A stretch of DNA of 64,000 nucleotides from Candidatus Accumulibacter appositus. Lineage in GTDB: Bacteria > Pseudomonadota > Gammaproteobacteria > Burkholderiales > Rhodocyclaceae. Positions 36,467 through 48,715 of this stretch are shown here, piece by piece (within the stretch, counting starts at the first letter, position 1; the number at the start of each line of letters is the position of its first letter). The translations under genes and the position numbers were made by a program. The notes beneath the pieces are model-generated. The model did no database searches and was not told the DNA's origin. It saw only the letters and a program-made list of their open reading frames with translations. The DNA is taken from contig JEMX01000002.1 in NCBI GenBank assembly GCA_000585055.1, positions 24,576 to 88,575 of the forward strand, read 5' to 3'.

Positions 36467-36500
36467 CAGGCGCTCCCACTAGGCGAAAAGGGAGCGCCTG
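36467..36500 (-). terminator. Hairpin downstream of the NAD-GDH gene
   Basis: An 11-base perfect stem, CAGGCGCTCCC (36467-36477) with GGGAGCGCCTG (36490-36500), around a 12-base loop, 12 bases after the GDH stop. No T-run follows, so termination may be partial or Rho-assisted. Confidence 0.5.
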
Positions 36501-36511
36501 TCGCAGTCACG

Positions 36512-39500
36512 TCAGGAGGCCAGCAGACGCCTAGCTTCTGCCAGACCAGCCGAGAGCATGGCCAGATCCTGCGGCACGTTGCTCTTCAGTTCATCGATCA
36601 CCGCAGCGGCCGGGTCGGTAGGCGGTAAGGAGCCGCTCAACACCTGCTGCAAGAGCTGCTGACGAAGGCCAGTCAACTCTGCCGAGAGTTGCGCGCGTGC
36701 CCGTGCCTGCCAGCGGTTGCCGGCCGGCAGGCGGTTGATCGCCGCGCCAAGCCAGTCCAGATCAAGCTGCTCGGCCAGTTCGCCGAGGGCGCCGGCAACC
36801 TCGCTCAACGGGAAGGCGCAGGCACGCGCAAGGTTCACCAACTCGAACGCCGCAACGATCTGCGCACGCGCTTCGAGCAGCTGTGTAAGCCCCTGCGCCC
36901 CGCTCCCGCCGGCCCGCAGACGGTCCATGCAGTCGCCCACCGCCGGCCGGTACTCGGCGACCATTTCGCCGATCGAAGCGCCGCCGACATGCCGTGCCAC
37001 CAGCAGCCGCGTCGCCGCCCCGATCATCGTCCGCAGCTCGACCATCAGCGCCATCTGCGCCGCCGCGTCGATCGCCAGATCGAGAGACTCGACGTCGCGC
37101 CACAGGGCTTCGGCATCGAGCACGCTGCTGGCGGCATACCAGGCGCCGGCAACCTGCGCCGGAGAAGCGCCGGTCTCGTCGCTGACTTCCATGACGAAGA
37201 TCGTCCCCATTCGGTTTACCAGACGATTGACCAGTTGGGTGGTAATGATGTCGCGCTTCAAGGGGTGCGCCGGCAGCAAATCACGGCACTGCCCGAGCAC
37301 CGCGGCCGGAAAGTAGTTCACCAGCAACTCGTAGACATCTTCGCTGTCGGGCAACTCGGAAGCCAGAATGGCTTCCTTCAGCGTGATCTTGGCATAGGCC
37401 AGGAGAACCGAGAGTTCCGGCGCACTGAGCCCTCGTCCTTGCTGCGCACGTTCGGCCAGACGCTTGTCGTCAGGCAGCGCTTCGATGGCGCGGCGCAAAG
37501 CGCCTTTGGCTTCCAGCGTGCGGATGAAACGTCCATGCGCCTCGATCAGTTCGGCCCCCGCCGCCGCTTCAAGGGCAATCGCCTGCGTTTGCTGATAATT
37601 GTCGGCCAGCACCAGACGCCCGACCTCGTCGGTCATCGAAGCGAGCAGGGCGTCGCGCTGCTTGCCGGTGACGTCACCACGGCTGATCAGCCCGGCGAGC
37701 AGGATTTTGATGTTGACCTCGTGGTCGGAGCAGTCCACTCCCGCCGAGTTGTCGATGGCATCGGTAAATATCCGGCCGCCATGCAGGGCGAACTCGATGC
37801 GGCCTGGCTGGGTTAGCCCGAGGTTGCCGCCTTCACCAATGACCCGTGCCTGAAGTTGGCTGGCATCGACTCGCAAGACATCGTTACCGCGATCATTGGC
37901 TTCCTGATGACTTTCGCTACTGGCCTTGACGTAGGTCCCGATACCGCCGTTGTAAAGCAGATCGACCGGCGCCTGCAGGATGATCTTGATCAACTCGTGC
38001 GGCGGCAACTGAAGCGCTGCAGTACCCAACCACGCACGCACCTCGGGCGACAGCGGAATGGCCTTGGCGCTACGCGACCAGATCCCGCCACCCGTAGAAA
38101 TCAGCGCCGGGTCGTAGTCCGCCCACGACGAACGCGGTAAGGCGAACAGGCGTTGCCGCTCGGCGTAGCTGCGCGCCGGGTCCGGGTTCGGATCGAGAAA
38201 CAGGTGGCGATGGTCGAAAGCGGCGATCAGCTTGATTTGTGACGAGAGCAACATGCCATTGCCAAAGACGTCCCCGGACATGTCGCCGATACCCACGACC
38301 GTGAATGGCTGCGTTTGCGTATCCAGTCCCAGCTCCCGGAAGTGCCGCTTGACCGCCTCCCAGGCGCCACGTGCGGTAATGCCCATTTTCTTGTGGTCGT
38401 AACCCACCGAACCACCGGAGGCGAAGGCATCGCCGAGCCAGAAGCCGTACTCGATGGCGATGCCATTGGCAATGTCCGAGAAGGTCGCCGTCCCCTTGTC
38501 GGCGGCGACCACGAGGTAGGCATCGTCACCGTCACGACGGCGCACGCCACGCGGCGGAACGACCTGGCCATCGACCAGGTTGTCGGTCAGATCGAGCAAA
38601 CCGCGGATGAAGGTCGAATAGCAGGCAATCCCTTCGGCCTGGAAAGCTTCCCGGTCGGACGCTGCTGGCGGCCGCTTGCAAACGAAGCCGCCTTTCGAAC
38701 CCAAGGGAACGATCACCGCATTCTTCACCATCTGGGCCTTGACCAGACCGAGCACCTCGGTACGGAAATCCTCCATCCGGTCCGACCAGCGCAAGCCGCC
38801 ACGCGCCACCCGTGCACCGCGCAGGTGCACCCCTTCGACACGATCGCTATAGACGAAGATCTCGTAGAGCGGCGCCGGCTCCGGCAGAAATGGAATATCG
38901 CGCGACGAAAGCTTCAATGACAGGTAGTCGCGCGCCTTTCCGTCAATGGCCGATTGGTAGGCGTTGGTCCGCAGGGTAGCTTCGATGACCGTCTGCATGG
39001 CCGCCAGAATGCGGTCGTCGTTGGGATTGCTGACCTGCAGCAAGGCCGCGCTCAGTTCCTCGGAAATGGCTTTCGCACGCGCGTCGTCGGCGGCTGGCGA
39101 GAACAGCGCTTCGAAGAGGTCGACCAGACCACGGGTAATGCTGAAATGGGTCGCCAGACATTGCTCGATGTACGCCTGACTGAAGGGCAAACCGGCCTGC
39201 CGCAGGTAACGGCGGTAAGCACGCAGAATGCCGATCTGCCGACCGTTGAGGCCCGCGAGCAGGACCAGTCGGTTGAAGCCGTCGTTCTCGGCCTCGTCGC
39301 GGAGCAGGCTTTCGAGCAGTTCCACGAAGGCTCGCCGTGTGCGATCGTCGTTGAGAGCCGCCGGGTCGGGTAGCTGGACGGCGAAATCGGCGACGTGCAG
39401 ATCACTCTGTGGCAAGTTGAACGGTTGCTCCGAAAGCACCGTCAGCCCCAGATTTTCGAGAATCGGCAGAATCGCCGACAGCGGTCGCGGGCGGCCGCGG

Positions 39501-41185
39501 CGGAACAGCTTCACGTGCTGGTGCGAGCCGTCGTCGCCTTGCGCGGCGCTGAGCTTCACTTCGACCCGACCACTGCTCTCAGCCGCCTCCAGACGTTCTA
39601 GGTCGGAGACTGCCGAAGCGGGCGTGACGCGCTCCTGATAGAACTGCGGCAACTCGGCCGCATAGCGGCGCAAGAGGGCATTGCCACGCTCCTCGCCATA
39701 ATGCCCGATGAGATTGTGCTTGAGCTCGTCGGCCCAGCCACGAACGATGCGCGCAACCTGTCTCTCGATCGCCTCGGCATCGTAGTCGTAGGTGGTGCCA
39801 ACCGGGGTGTGGACGATGAAATGGATGCGCGCCAGCCGCGATTCGCCGAGCATGATAAAGAAATCGACGCTCTCGGCAAGCAAGGTTTCCTTCAGCAGCG
39901 CCGAAATCCGCTTGCGCAAGCGGGTGTCGAAATGGTCGCGCGGCATGTACACCATCACCGAAACGTAGCGTCCCCAGGCATCGTTACGCATAAAGACGCG
40001 CACCTGCTCACGTTCGTGCAGGGACACGATGCCGTTCGCAGCAGCCATCAGGTCGCCTTGCGCGATCTCGATCAACTCATCGCGTGGATAGGTTTCGAGG
40101 ACATTGAGCAGGGTCTTTTCGCGATGACTGCGCGGAACAAAGCCGATCGCTTCCCTGACCGCAGCAATCTTGCGCCGCAGAATCGGAATGTCGGTTGCCG
40201 CCACGTGATAGACATGCGCGGTGTACAGACCGACCAGGGCGCGCAAGCCGATGAGCTGGCCGGCAGCGTCATAACGCTTGACGCCAATGAAGTCGAGGTA
40301 TGCCGCACGGTGAACAGTCGAACGGGCGTCGGTCTTGACCAGAATCAGCGGCGAGGGATCGCTGGCAAGGGCAGCGACGGCTCCCTGAAATCCCGCCAGG
40401 CAATGGCCAAAACCTGGGTGATCGGTGTGACGGAGGATACCAAGTCCGCTGTCGGCGACACGCTCGAGTGTGCCGCTTTCCGGTCTGACCAGGTAGTCGG
40501 CATAACCGAGAAAGACGAAATTGTTGACCCCGATCCAGCGCAGATAGGCCCCCGCTTCATCACACTCGGGACCCGCAACGGTGACCATCTCGTCGTAGGC
40601 TTGCTGCATGCAACTTTGTATGGCAGCAACATCTTCGACGGCAGCACGCACATCGAGGAGAACGCTGGCAATCTCCTGACGCAGTTGTTCGAGCAGCACG
40701 GCATCGCCGACACGGTCAATCTCCAGGTGAACCCACGACTCGGGCTGGCTGCCGGCCGCTCCGCGCGGCAGCGTGTGTTGCAGCTGACCCTCGGCATTTC
40801 TTTCGGTGGCCAGCAGAGGATGCAGCAGGCGATGAATGACCAGACCATGACGGTACACCACCATGGTGATCGAATCGACCAGGAAGGGCATATCGTCGGT
40901 CACCACATCGATCACCGTGTGCGGCGAATGCCAGCCGTGCCGGTCAAAATCCGGCGTATACAGAGCGACAGCCGCTTTTCCCGGCGGTCGCGCTTCGCCC
41001 AGGCGAAAATGCTGCACGGCCGCACCGAGAAGCTCTTCCGGACTGGCGTCACTGGCGTCGCTCAGCTCGCCATCACCGAAGTAGCATTCGAGGTACTCGT
41101 CGATGCGCGCGGGCAGATTCTGTTGCTCGGCGATCTCGCGCAGGTTTCGCCGCAGATTGAGTGTGGATTCATTGGTCAATGCCAT
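36512..41185 (-). CDS. gdhB: NAD-specific glutamate dehydrogenase, large (180-kDa) class
   Basis: Oxidises L-glutamate to 2-oxoglutarate and ammonia with NAD, feeding the TCA cycle during amino acid catabolism. The 1,557-residue protein matches the bacterial Bac_GDH family: a long N-terminal regulatory region (ACT-like segments such as GLTVLSEQPFNLPQSDLHV), then a catalytic core from about residue 700. The core has GGLRWSDRMEDFRTEV, the substrate lysine region PLGSKGGFVCKRP and the NAD loop GIGDMSGDVFGNGML. A C-terminal helical domain of about 400 residues follows. AGGAGAGCGG lies before the ATG. It is a single-gene unit flanked upstream by repeat copy C. Confidence 0.94.
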   Translation of the reverse strand: MALTNESTLNLRRNLREIAEQQNLPARIDEYLECYFGDGELSDASDASPEELLGAAVQHFRLGEARPPGKAAVALYTPDFDRHGWHSPHTVIDVVTDDMPFLVDSITMVVYRHGLVIHRLLHPLLATERNAEGQLQHTLPRGAAGSQPESWVHLEIDRVGDAVLLEQLRQEIASVLLDVRAAVEDVAAIQSCMQQAYDEMVTVAGPECDEAGAYLRWIGVNNFVFLGYADYLVRPESGTLERVADSGLGILRHTDHPGFGHCLAGFQGAVAALASDPSPLILVKTDARSTVHRAAYLDFIGVKRYDAAGQLIGLRALVGLYTAHVYHVAATDIPILRRKIAAVREAIGFVPRSHREKTLLNVLETYPRDELIEIAQGDLMAAANGIVSLHEREQVRVFMRNDAWGRYVSVMVYMPRDHFDTRLRKRISALLKETLLAESVDFFIMLGESRLARIHFIVHTPVGTTYDYDAEAIERQVARIVRGWADELKHNLIGHYGEERGNALLRRYAAELPQFYQERVTPASAVSDLERLEAAESSGRVEVKLSAAQGDDGSHQHVKLFRRGRPRPLSAILPILENLGLTVLSEQPFNLPQSDLHVADFAVQLPDPAALNDDRTRRAFVELLESLLRDEAENDGFNRLVLLAGLNGRQIGILRAYRRYLRQAGLPFSQAYIEQCLATHFSITRGLVDLFEALFSPAADDARAKAISEELSAALLQVSNPNDDRILAAMQTVIEATLRTNAYQSAIDGKARDYLSLKLSSRDIPFLPEPAPLYEIFVYSDRVEGVHLRGARVARGGLRWSDRMEDFRTEVLGLVKAQMVKNAVIVPLGSKGGFVCKRPPAASDREAFQAEGIACYSTFIRGLLDLTDNLVDGQVVPPRGVRRRDGDDAYLVVAADKGTATFSDIANGIAIEYGFWLGDAFASGGSVGYDHKKMGITARGAWEAVKRHFRELGLDTQTQPFTVVGIGDMSGDVFGNGMLLSSQIKLIAAFDHRHLFLDPNPDPARSYAERQRLFALPRSSWADYDPALISTGGGIWSRSAKAIPLSPEVRAWLGTAALQLPPHELIKIILQAPVDLLYNGGIGTYVKASSESHQEANDRGNDVLRVDASQLQARVIGEGGNLGLTQPGRIEFALHGGRIFTDAIDNSAGVDCSDHEVNIKILLAGLISRGDVTGKQRDALLASMTDEVGRLVLADNYQQTQAIALEAAAGAELIEAHGRFIRTLEAKGALRRAIEALPDDKRLAERAQQGRGLSAPELSVLLAYAKITLKEAILASELPDSEDVYELLVNYFPAAVLGQCRDLLPAHPLKRDIITTQLVNRLVNRMGTIFVMEVSDETGASPAQVAGAWYAASSVLDAEALWRDVESLDLAIDAAAQMALMVELRTMIGAATRLLVARHVGGASIGEMVAEYRPAVGDCMDRLRAGGSGAQGLTQLLEARAQIVAAFELVNLARACAFPLSEVAGALGELAEQLDLDWLGAAINRLPAGNRWQARARAQLSAELTGLRQQLLQQVLSGSLPPTDPAAAVIDELKSNVPQDLAMLSAGLAEARRLLAS

Positions 41186-41212
41186 TGCCGCTCTCCTATT
41201 TTCTTTATTGAT

Positions 41213-41405
41213 CTAACAGTCATGAAACCTGGAAACACCCCAAGTCATGTAAGTCATGGCCGTTTCCCTCTTCACTTGCAGTGCGCGTTCCGGGTTGGAC
41301 GCCGGAATCGTTCGCCGGGCAGGGAGCCTGCTTCCCAAATTCCCCGCCTCACCTCCGACCCTTCTCCCGCGCAGGGAGATGCGTCCTGAGTCGCTTGCGC
41401 GACGT
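41213..41405 (+). repeat. Dispersed intergenic repeat, copy C
   Basis: Matches copy A over nearly its full length: CTAACAGTCATGA, AGTCATGTAAGTCATGGCCG, GGACGCCGGAATCGTTCGCC, GGGCAGGGAGCCTGC, AATTCCCCGCCTCACC and GAGTCGCTTGCGCGACG. It lies between two minus-strand genes. Unlike the other copies it does not overlap a stop codon and is instead close to the start of the GDH gene. Confidence 0.8.
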
Positions 41406-41909
41406 TGTCACCAATGCTACTCGGCTCGCCTTGACCGGTCTTCTGCCAAAACAGGCGACGCCTGCACTGCACGTCAGGCCGCGCTCTCCTCGCTCTCCTG
41501 CGACGCGGCTAACACTGCTCCCGTAGGCAACAGCCGACAATCCATTGGGGAGACATCCAGGCACCAGACTAGGGCATTGTGCTGCGATCGGGCAAGCCCC
41601 CCTCCTCGGCGCTGAAGCAAACGCCAGGGAAATCTCCGGGCTCTAGAATCGAGGCTCGGAGCCCATTGGCGCTGACTCCTAATCTGACAGCTGGCTCGAC
41701 AGGTCCTGGCTGCGCGACCGAGGTCGCGAAGGCGGAATGCCGCTTGTCGCGTACCCGCGGACAAGGAGATGGTGTCGCTTGCTGGCATGGGGTGTAGAAA
41801 AAAGCGCCGATCGCAGACACGGCGAGTCGACGCTTCGGTCAGGCGCGGCAGAGTGACCAGTCGCTGGCCACCCCGCCCACAGCGATGAGCAGAATCAGCG
41901 TATCAGCGA
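41406..41909. other. Gene-free stretch between repeat C and ansB
   Basis: About 500 bases with no convincing gene on either strand. Short frames are present but lack ribosome sites and familiar sequence. GCGCGACCGAGGTCGCG near 41,713 is a small dyad. Near 41,798 the minus strand reads GGCGCTTTTTT, a possible terminator-like tract. I see nothing further that I can support. Confidence 0.4.
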
Positions 41910-43948
<2,039 letters not shown>

Positions 43949-44202
43949 TTCCTTGCCTCCTTCGTCTTTTATGGGAATTACAATCGTTCGGGCCCACGCC
44001 CGACGAAGCATTGTGGCACGCCTGCGATCCGGATCCAAGAAATGATCAAGTCATTAAAACAGCGCAGAGCGCTGCTCGGCAAAGCAAGAAAAGGTCACCA
44101 GCAGCGGATCCCCGGAAGCCATCAGAACTAACAAGCGTTATTCGACAAGCAAGACACCGTACAATTCCACCGACCCCTTGCGAGGAGCAAAGAAAACCAC
44201 CG

Positions 44203-46020
44203 ATGAAGCCCGCCACGATCCGCTATAGCATCCGCCCCAGCCATCCGGAGGCGCACCTCTTCGAAGTCCAGTGCACCGTTCCCGCCGCCGATGTGGCCGG
44301 GCAGCGCTTTGCCCTACCCGCCTGGATTCCCGGCAGCTACCTGATTCGTGACTTCGCGCGCCACATTGTCTCGATCCGCGCCGAGGCCGCCGGCAAACCG
44401 GTACGCCTCGACAAGATCGACAAGCACACCTGGCAGGCCACGCCGACGGGCAAAACACCGGCCGCGCTGACGATCACCTGCGAGGTCTACGCCTGGGACC
44501 TTTCGGTGCGCGGCGCGCACCTCGACCAGACACACGCTTTCTTCAACGGCAGCAGCGTTTTTCTGCGCGCCCTTGGTCAGGAGCACCTGCCCTGTCTGGT
44601 CGATATCCGGCGACCGCTCGGCAAGCCCTATCGCGACTGGCAAGTGGCCACCGCTCTGGCGCCTGCCGAGGGCGAGAAAGGCGCTGCCGACCGGCACGGC
44701 TTCGGCGTCTACCGGGCGGCCAGCTACGCCGAGTTGATCGATCATCCGGTGGAGATGGGCAGCTTCGCGCTGGCCGCTTTCAGCGCTTGCGGAGTACCCC
44801 ACGAGGTGGTCATCAGCGGCCGCCACGACTGCGACCTGGCACGGCTCAGCGCGGATCTAAAACGGCTCTGTGAATGGCAGATCCGCTTCTTCGGCGAGCC
44901 CGCACCGATGCCCTACTACCTGTTTCTGGTGACCGCCGTCGGTGACGGCTACGGGGGTCTCGAACACCGCGCCTCGACAGCGCTGCTCTGCGCCCGTGAC
45001 GATCTACCTTACCGGGACATGAAAGGCATGCACGAGCGCTACCGCACTTTCCTGGGGCTGTGCAGCCACGAGTACTTTCACAGCTGGAACATCAAGCGCA
45101 TCCGTCCGACTGCCTTCACCGCCTGCACACTCGACGCCGAGAACTACACCACCCTGCTGTGGGCCTTCGAAGGCTTCACCTCCTATTATGACGATCTGGC
45201 GCTGCTGCGCTGCGGTTTGATCGAGCTGGAGGACTGGCTGGAATTGGTCGCGCGAACGATGGACAAGGTGCAGCGCGACCCGGGCCGCAAGCGACAGACC
45301 CTGGCCGAATCGAGTTTCGACGCCTGGACCAAGTACTACCGACCCGACGAGAACACGCCGAACACGGTGGTCAGCTACTACGCCAAGGGCGCTTTGGTCG
45401 CCCTGGCTCTGGATCTCACGCTACGTGCCGGCACCGAGAACCGGGTTTCCCTCGACGACGTCATGCGCACACTCTGGCTACGCTATGGCGAACGTGCTGG
45501 GCATGACGGCGTCGGCGTCGGCGACGACGACATCCGCTTGCTCGCCGAAGAGTTGTCCGGCCTCGAGCTGACACATTTCTTTGCCACCGCAATACACGGC
45601 ACGAGCGAGCTCGCGCTGGCGCCGCTACTGAAGCCGTTCGGCATCCGCTTGCAACGCGACAAGGCGCCGACGGCGCCAACGCTCGGCGTAAAGACCCGCA
45701 CTGACGGCTCCGAAGTCCGCCTGGCGACGGTGTACGAAGGGGGGCCCGCGCAAACGGCCGGCCTTGCGGCTGGTGACCTGTTGGTCGCCATCGACGGCCT
45801 ACGGATTACGCCCGATTCCCTCGAACGCCTGTTGCGGCGGCGGCAAGCCGGCGAAAGCATCCACGTACACGCTTTCCGACGCGACGAACTGATGGACTTC
45901 TCTCTACGCCTTGGATCGCCGGCCAGCGACAAGCACAAGCTGCTTGTGAAAGAAAAGCGCAATGCGCTGCGTGAGGGCTGGCTAACGGTCATGACACAGT
46001 CGAGACGCCCCAGCTCATGA
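44203..46020 (+). CDS. M61-family metallopeptidase (glycyl aminopeptidase-like) with PDZ domain
   Basis: A 605-residue peptidase. An N-terminal beta-rich domain (residues 1-170) is followed by a thermolysin-like catalytic domain with zinc motif HEYFH and the third ligand region [14 protein letters not shown]-like domain follows ([20 protein letters not shown], about residues 505-560). M61 enzymes remove N-terminal glycine and some other residues. No signal peptide is obvious, so it is probably cytoplasmic. The start ATG at 44203 is favoured by family alignment, although the GAGGAG is rather far upstream. The last dozen residues and the stop codon come from repeat copy D. Confidence 0.9.
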   Translation: MKPATIRYSIRPSHPEAHLFEVQCTVPAADVAGQRFALPAWIPGSYLIRDFARHIVSIRAEAAGKPVRLDKIDKHTWQATPTGKTPAALTITCEVYAWDLSVRGAHLDQTHAFFNGSSVFLRALGQEHLPCLVDIRRPLGKPYRDWQVATALAPAEGEKGAADRHGFGVYRAASYAELIDHPVEMGSFALAAFSACGVPHEVVISGRHDCDLARLSADLKRLCEWQIRFFGEPAPMPYYLFLVTAVGDGYGGLEHRASTALLCARDDLPYRDMKGMHERYRTFLGLCSHEYFHSWNIKRIRPTAFTACTLDAENYTTLLWAFEGFTSYYDDLALLRCGLIELEDWLELVARTMDKVQRDPGRKRQTLAESSFDAWTKYYRPDENTPNTVVSYYAKGALVALALDLTLRAGTENRVSLDDVMRTLWLRYGERAGHDGVGVGDDDIRLLAEELSGLELTHFFATAIHGTSELALAPLLKPFGIRLQRDKAPTAPTLGVKTRTDGSEVRLATVYEGGPAQTAGLAAGDLLVAIDGLRITPDSLERLLRRRQAGESIHVHAFRRDELMDFSLRLGSPASDKHKLLVKEKRNALREGWLTVMTQSRRPSS

Positions 46021-46090
46021 AAGCCACGCCCGTCCCCCGTCACTCGCCGCGCGCATTCCGGCTTGCACGCCGGAACCGTGCGCATTGCTT
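45983..46090 (+). repeat. Dispersed intergenic repeat, copy D (truncated, overlaps a coding end)
   Basis: Matches the first half of copy A: CTAACGGTCATGACA, GTCGAGACGCCCC, CTCATGAAAGCC and ATTCCGGCTTGCACGCCGGAA. It stops before the GGGCAGGGAGC block. It begins inside the M61 peptidase gene, encoding its final residues and TGA, and ends about 20 bases before the pdxH start. Confidence 0.75.
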
Positions 46091-46108
46091 TTGCCCCCGA
46101 CAGCCCCG

Positions 46109-46747
46109 ATGAGCCAACTCAGCGACCTCCGAAAAAGCTACGAACGTGCCCAACTCAGCGAGGAGGCGTCGCACGCAGATCCCGGCGAGCAGTTTTCGCA
46201 GTGGCTCGCCGAAGCCATTGCTGCGCAAGTACCTGAGCCGAACGCCATGACGCTGGCCACGGTCGATAGCGACATGCGCCCGTCCACCCGGGTCGTGCTG
46301 ATCAAGGGTTTCGATGCCTTGGGCATCACCTGGTTCACCAATTACGAAAGCCGCAAAGGCCGCGAGCTGTCCACCAATCCCTGGGCCGCACTGCAGTTCC
46401 ACTGGGTAGAACTGGAACGGGTCGTACGCATCGAAGGTCGGGTCGACAAAGTGGCCGAAGCCGAAAGCGACGCCTACTTCGCCAGCCGCCCGCTGGATTC
46501 CAGAATCGGCGCTTGGGCCAGCCCGCAAAGCCAGGTCATTTCCAGCCGTGCCCTACTGGTCGCCAACGCCGCCCGCTATGGCAGCCGCTTCCTGCTCCAC
46601 CCGCCACGCCCGCCGCACTGGGGCGGCTATCGCCTGCAGCCGGACCGCTGGGAGTTCTGGCAAGGGCGCAAGAGCCGTTTGCACGACCGCTTGCGCTACC
46701 GACTCAACGGCGATGGGCAATGGATTCGCGAGCGACTCGCACCGTGA
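46109..46747 (+). CDS. pdxH: Pyridoxamine 5'-phosphate oxidase
   Basis: An FMN enzyme that oxidises pyridoxamine or pyridoxine phosphate to pyridoxal phosphate. The 212-residue protein has [31 protein letters not shown], the [15 protein letters not shown]/phosphate region and the C-terminal [18 protein letters not shown] with LHDRLRY. The ATG at 46109 fits the family start; a longer frame begins in repeat copy D. It is immediately downstream of the repeat, which could influence its promoter. Confidence 0.96.
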   Translation: MSQLSDLRKSYERAQLSEEASHADPGEQFSQWLAEAIAAQVPEPNAMTLATVDSDMRPSTRVVLIKGFDALGITWFTNYESRKGRELSTNPWAALQFHWVELERVVRIEGRVDKVAEAESDAYFASRPLDSRIGAWASPQSQVISSRALLVANAARYGSRFLLHPPRPPHWGGYRLQPDRWEFWQGRKSRLHDRLRYRLNGDGQWIRERLAP

Positions 46748-46781
46748 ACCGCTGCCGCACAGAAACCCCCAGCCCGGCGCG

Positions 46782-47252
46782 CTAATCCGCGCGCGGCGCG
46801 ACCTGCACCCAGGGGCCGGGGCACTGCATCACGGCCGGGAAATAGCCCGCGTTTTCTCGGCAGTAGTACCAGTAACCAGGTTCCAACACTTCGCCGTCGC
46901 CGTACTCGCGCGCTGCGCTGGCCTCGCCTCGCTCCACGTACACCACCGGCGGCGGCACGGCAACCACCGGCGGGTAGATCGGTTGTGGATAGTAGACCGG
47001 AGGACCCCACGCCCCCCCCCAGCCAAAGGGGCCGCCAAAATAAACGCCTACGCTCGGCCCCCCGTAGCCCCATCGCGGCCCGTAATAGCCTCCGCGTGGC
47101 CCGCCGTAGCCTCGCCGGGGTCCGTACCCCCCACCGACGACCACGGCACCAGAGACCGGATAGAAACCAGTGCCACGCGCACCGCGATCGGCGAAGACGG
47201 AATTCGGTTGAACAAAGAGCAGCAGAAGCAGCACTGCGCTAAAGCGTTTCAT
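46782..47252 (-). CDS. Secreted Gly/Tyr/Pro-rich protein of unknown function
   Basis: A 156-residue precursor with a signal peptide (cleavage near VFADR). Residues about 35-80 are a GYGGPRGGYYGP-type glycine/tyrosine/arginine repeat. A PPVVAVPPPVVYVE proline stretch follows. The C-terminal module GYWYYCRENAGYFPAVMQCP (residues about 124-143) then WVQV carries two Cys. That C-terminal module recurs in exported proteobacterial proteins of unknown function. It is probably periplasmic or outer-membrane associated. GAGAGG precedes the ATG. It is convergent with pdxH. Confidence 0.65.
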   Translation of the reverse strand: MKRFSAVLLLLLFVQPNSVFADRGARGTGFYPVSGAVVVGGGYGPRRGYGGPRGGYYGPRWGYGGPSVGVYFGGPFGWGGAWGPPVYYPQPIYPPVVAVPPPVVYVERGEASAAREYGDGEVLEPGYWYYCRENAGYFPAVMQCPGPWVQVAPRAD

Positions 47253-47508
47253 GGAAACCTCTCCACGGTGATGTTTTTCCAGGGTGCTGGCCAGCGCTCG
47301 CAGAATTGCGCGGCAAGCAAATGGCAGCACCCCGGGAAAAAGCGCCGCCTGACGCCTGGCGATGATTGCATACTAACGCAGCTGCCGCGACTACGCTGAC
47401 ACGCCCGAGCGACTGATCACGCCTTGCCAGACCACCGGCCGCAAGGCGAACGCATGGGCCATGGCTCCGGGGCCGCTTGGCAGCGAGGCCCGCTCGACTC
47501 GCTCAGGC

Positions 47509-48237
47509 TCAGCTCGCGGGTCCATCGTCCGACGCAGCCAGCACGGCTTCGACGATGGCCTGCGACGCTGTACACCGCCACTTGATTTCCAGGTCATAGA
47601 GACGAAAGCCGTACTGGCGCAGAGGATCCTCGGCATACGCCGGACGCGGATCCTGCGCCAGCACCTCGTACAACAGGGGCACCAGATCGGGCCAGCGGCG
47701 CTCGTGGGCAGCCACCTGGGCCGCCGCCTGGGCGCTGAATTCGACGGCCAGTTGCGGCGGCGGACCGGCGACGAAGCCGGCACGTGCGGCCGCTTGGCTC
47801 TCGGCAAAGGGAATGTATGGCTTGATATCCAGAACCGGAGTGCCGTCGAGCAGATCGACGCCGCCGAAAGTAAGCAACACGCCGTCGCGGGTATCGACCG
47901 CCAGCAACTCGACCAGCGACAGCCCCAGGGGGTTGGGGCGAAAAGGACTGCGACTGGCGAAAACGCCGACCCGCGCATTGCCGCCAAGGCGTGGCGGACG
48001 AACCGTAGGGCTCCACTGACCGGTGCTACGGTGGAACACGAAACTCAGCCAGACGTGCGAGAACGCCTCCAGCCCGCGCACCGCTTCCGCTCGATCATAC
48101 GGGCGCAGCAAGCGCAACTGGCCGCGCGCATGGGGCGCCAGCTGTGCCTGCCGTGGAATGCCGAAGCGATCGCGAAACGGCGTCGCCAGAAATCCGATGG
48201 GAGAAAAGCGAAACTCAGGCAACGCACGGCTCCGCAC
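47509..48237 (-). CDS. trmO: tRNA (N6-threonylcarbamoyladenosine37) methyltransferase TrmO-like
   Basis: A 242-residue member of the YaeB/TsaA (VirR) family. TrmO adds a methyl group to t6A37 of certain threonine tRNAs using S-adenosylmethionine. Visible motifs are FSPIGFLATPFRDRFGIPRQ, FSHVWLSFVFHRS, GVFASRSPFRPNPLGLS and LDIKPYIPFAE (C-terminal part of the fold). The start is GTG at 48237, and a TTG five codons in is an alternative. It is the last gene of the ubiG-gph-cbiX-trmO run on the minus strand. Confidence 0.88.
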   Translation of the reverse strand: MRSRALPEFRFSPIGFLATPFRDRFGIPRQAQLAPHARGQLRLLRPYDRAEAVRGLEAFSHVWLSFVFHRSTGQWSPTVRPPRLGGNARVGVFASRSPFRPNPLGLSLVELLAVDTRDGVLLTFGGVDLLDGTPVLDIKPYIPFAESQAAARAGFVAGPPPQLAVEFSAQAAAQVAAHERRWPDLVPLLYEVLAQDPRPAYAEDPLRQYGFRLYDLEIKWRCTASQAIVEAVLAASDDGPAS

Positions 48238-48304
48238 CGGTCCTGCTAGCGCACAGCAAACGCGCGACGCGCGCCTGGCACGCGCTGGCGCTGGTCACCA
48301 GCGA

Positions 48305-48679
48305 CTAGCCGTCGACCAGTGCCAGGGCGTGCCGGGCCATGGCCTGCACGACGCTCTCGGCTTCGCCAATGGCCGCGCCCAATTCGAAAAGCGCCTGTGG
48401 ATGGCAACGCCGCAACTCGTCGAGCAGCAAGGGCAGGTCGCGTTTCAGATGTCCGCCGCGGGCGATGAACATCGGCAGCACGACGATCCGTTCGAAGCCC
48501 TCAGCGAGGAGCGACTCGGCACAGGCGCGCAACTCGGGCTTCATGAACTCGAGGAAGGCCAGTTCCACACGCCGGTCGGGTGCCTGTTCGTGCAGGCACG
48601 CACAGACGCGGCGCATTGGCTCGGCCCACTCGGGATCACGTGCGCCATGGGCAAAAAGGATCAGAGCGGTCTTGGGCAT
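48305..48679 (-). CDS. cbiX: CbiX-type sirohydrochlorin chelatase (short form)
   Basis: A 124-residue small chelatase of the CbiX-S type, which inserts cobalt, iron or nickel into sirohydrochlorin as a homodimer. Conserved histidines appear in LFAHGARDPEW and LPMFIARGGHLKRDLP. Single-domain length is normal for the short form. No cobalamin or sirohaem genes adjoin it, so the metal and pathway are not determined. It lies 36 bases downstream of gph. Confidence 0.88.
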   Translation of the reverse strand: MPKTALILFAHGARDPEWAEPMRRVCACLHEQAPDRRVELAFLEFMKPELRACAESLLAEGFERIVVLPMFIARGGHLKRDLPLLLDELRRCHPQALFELGAAIGEAESVVQAMARHALALVDG

Positions 48680-48715
48680 AGATTGTCTCGAAGGCGTCGC
48701 GAACTTTGCTCGCGA

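Noticed and set aside
39701..41389. A 562-codon plus-strand frame opposite the NAD-GDH gene
   Set aside because: Antisense shadow of a strongly supported large enzyme.
45983..46020. Treating the extra C-terminal residues of the M61 peptidase as a functional tail
   Set aside because: They are encoded by the dispersed repeat and so are better explained as the result of repeat insertion at the gene end.
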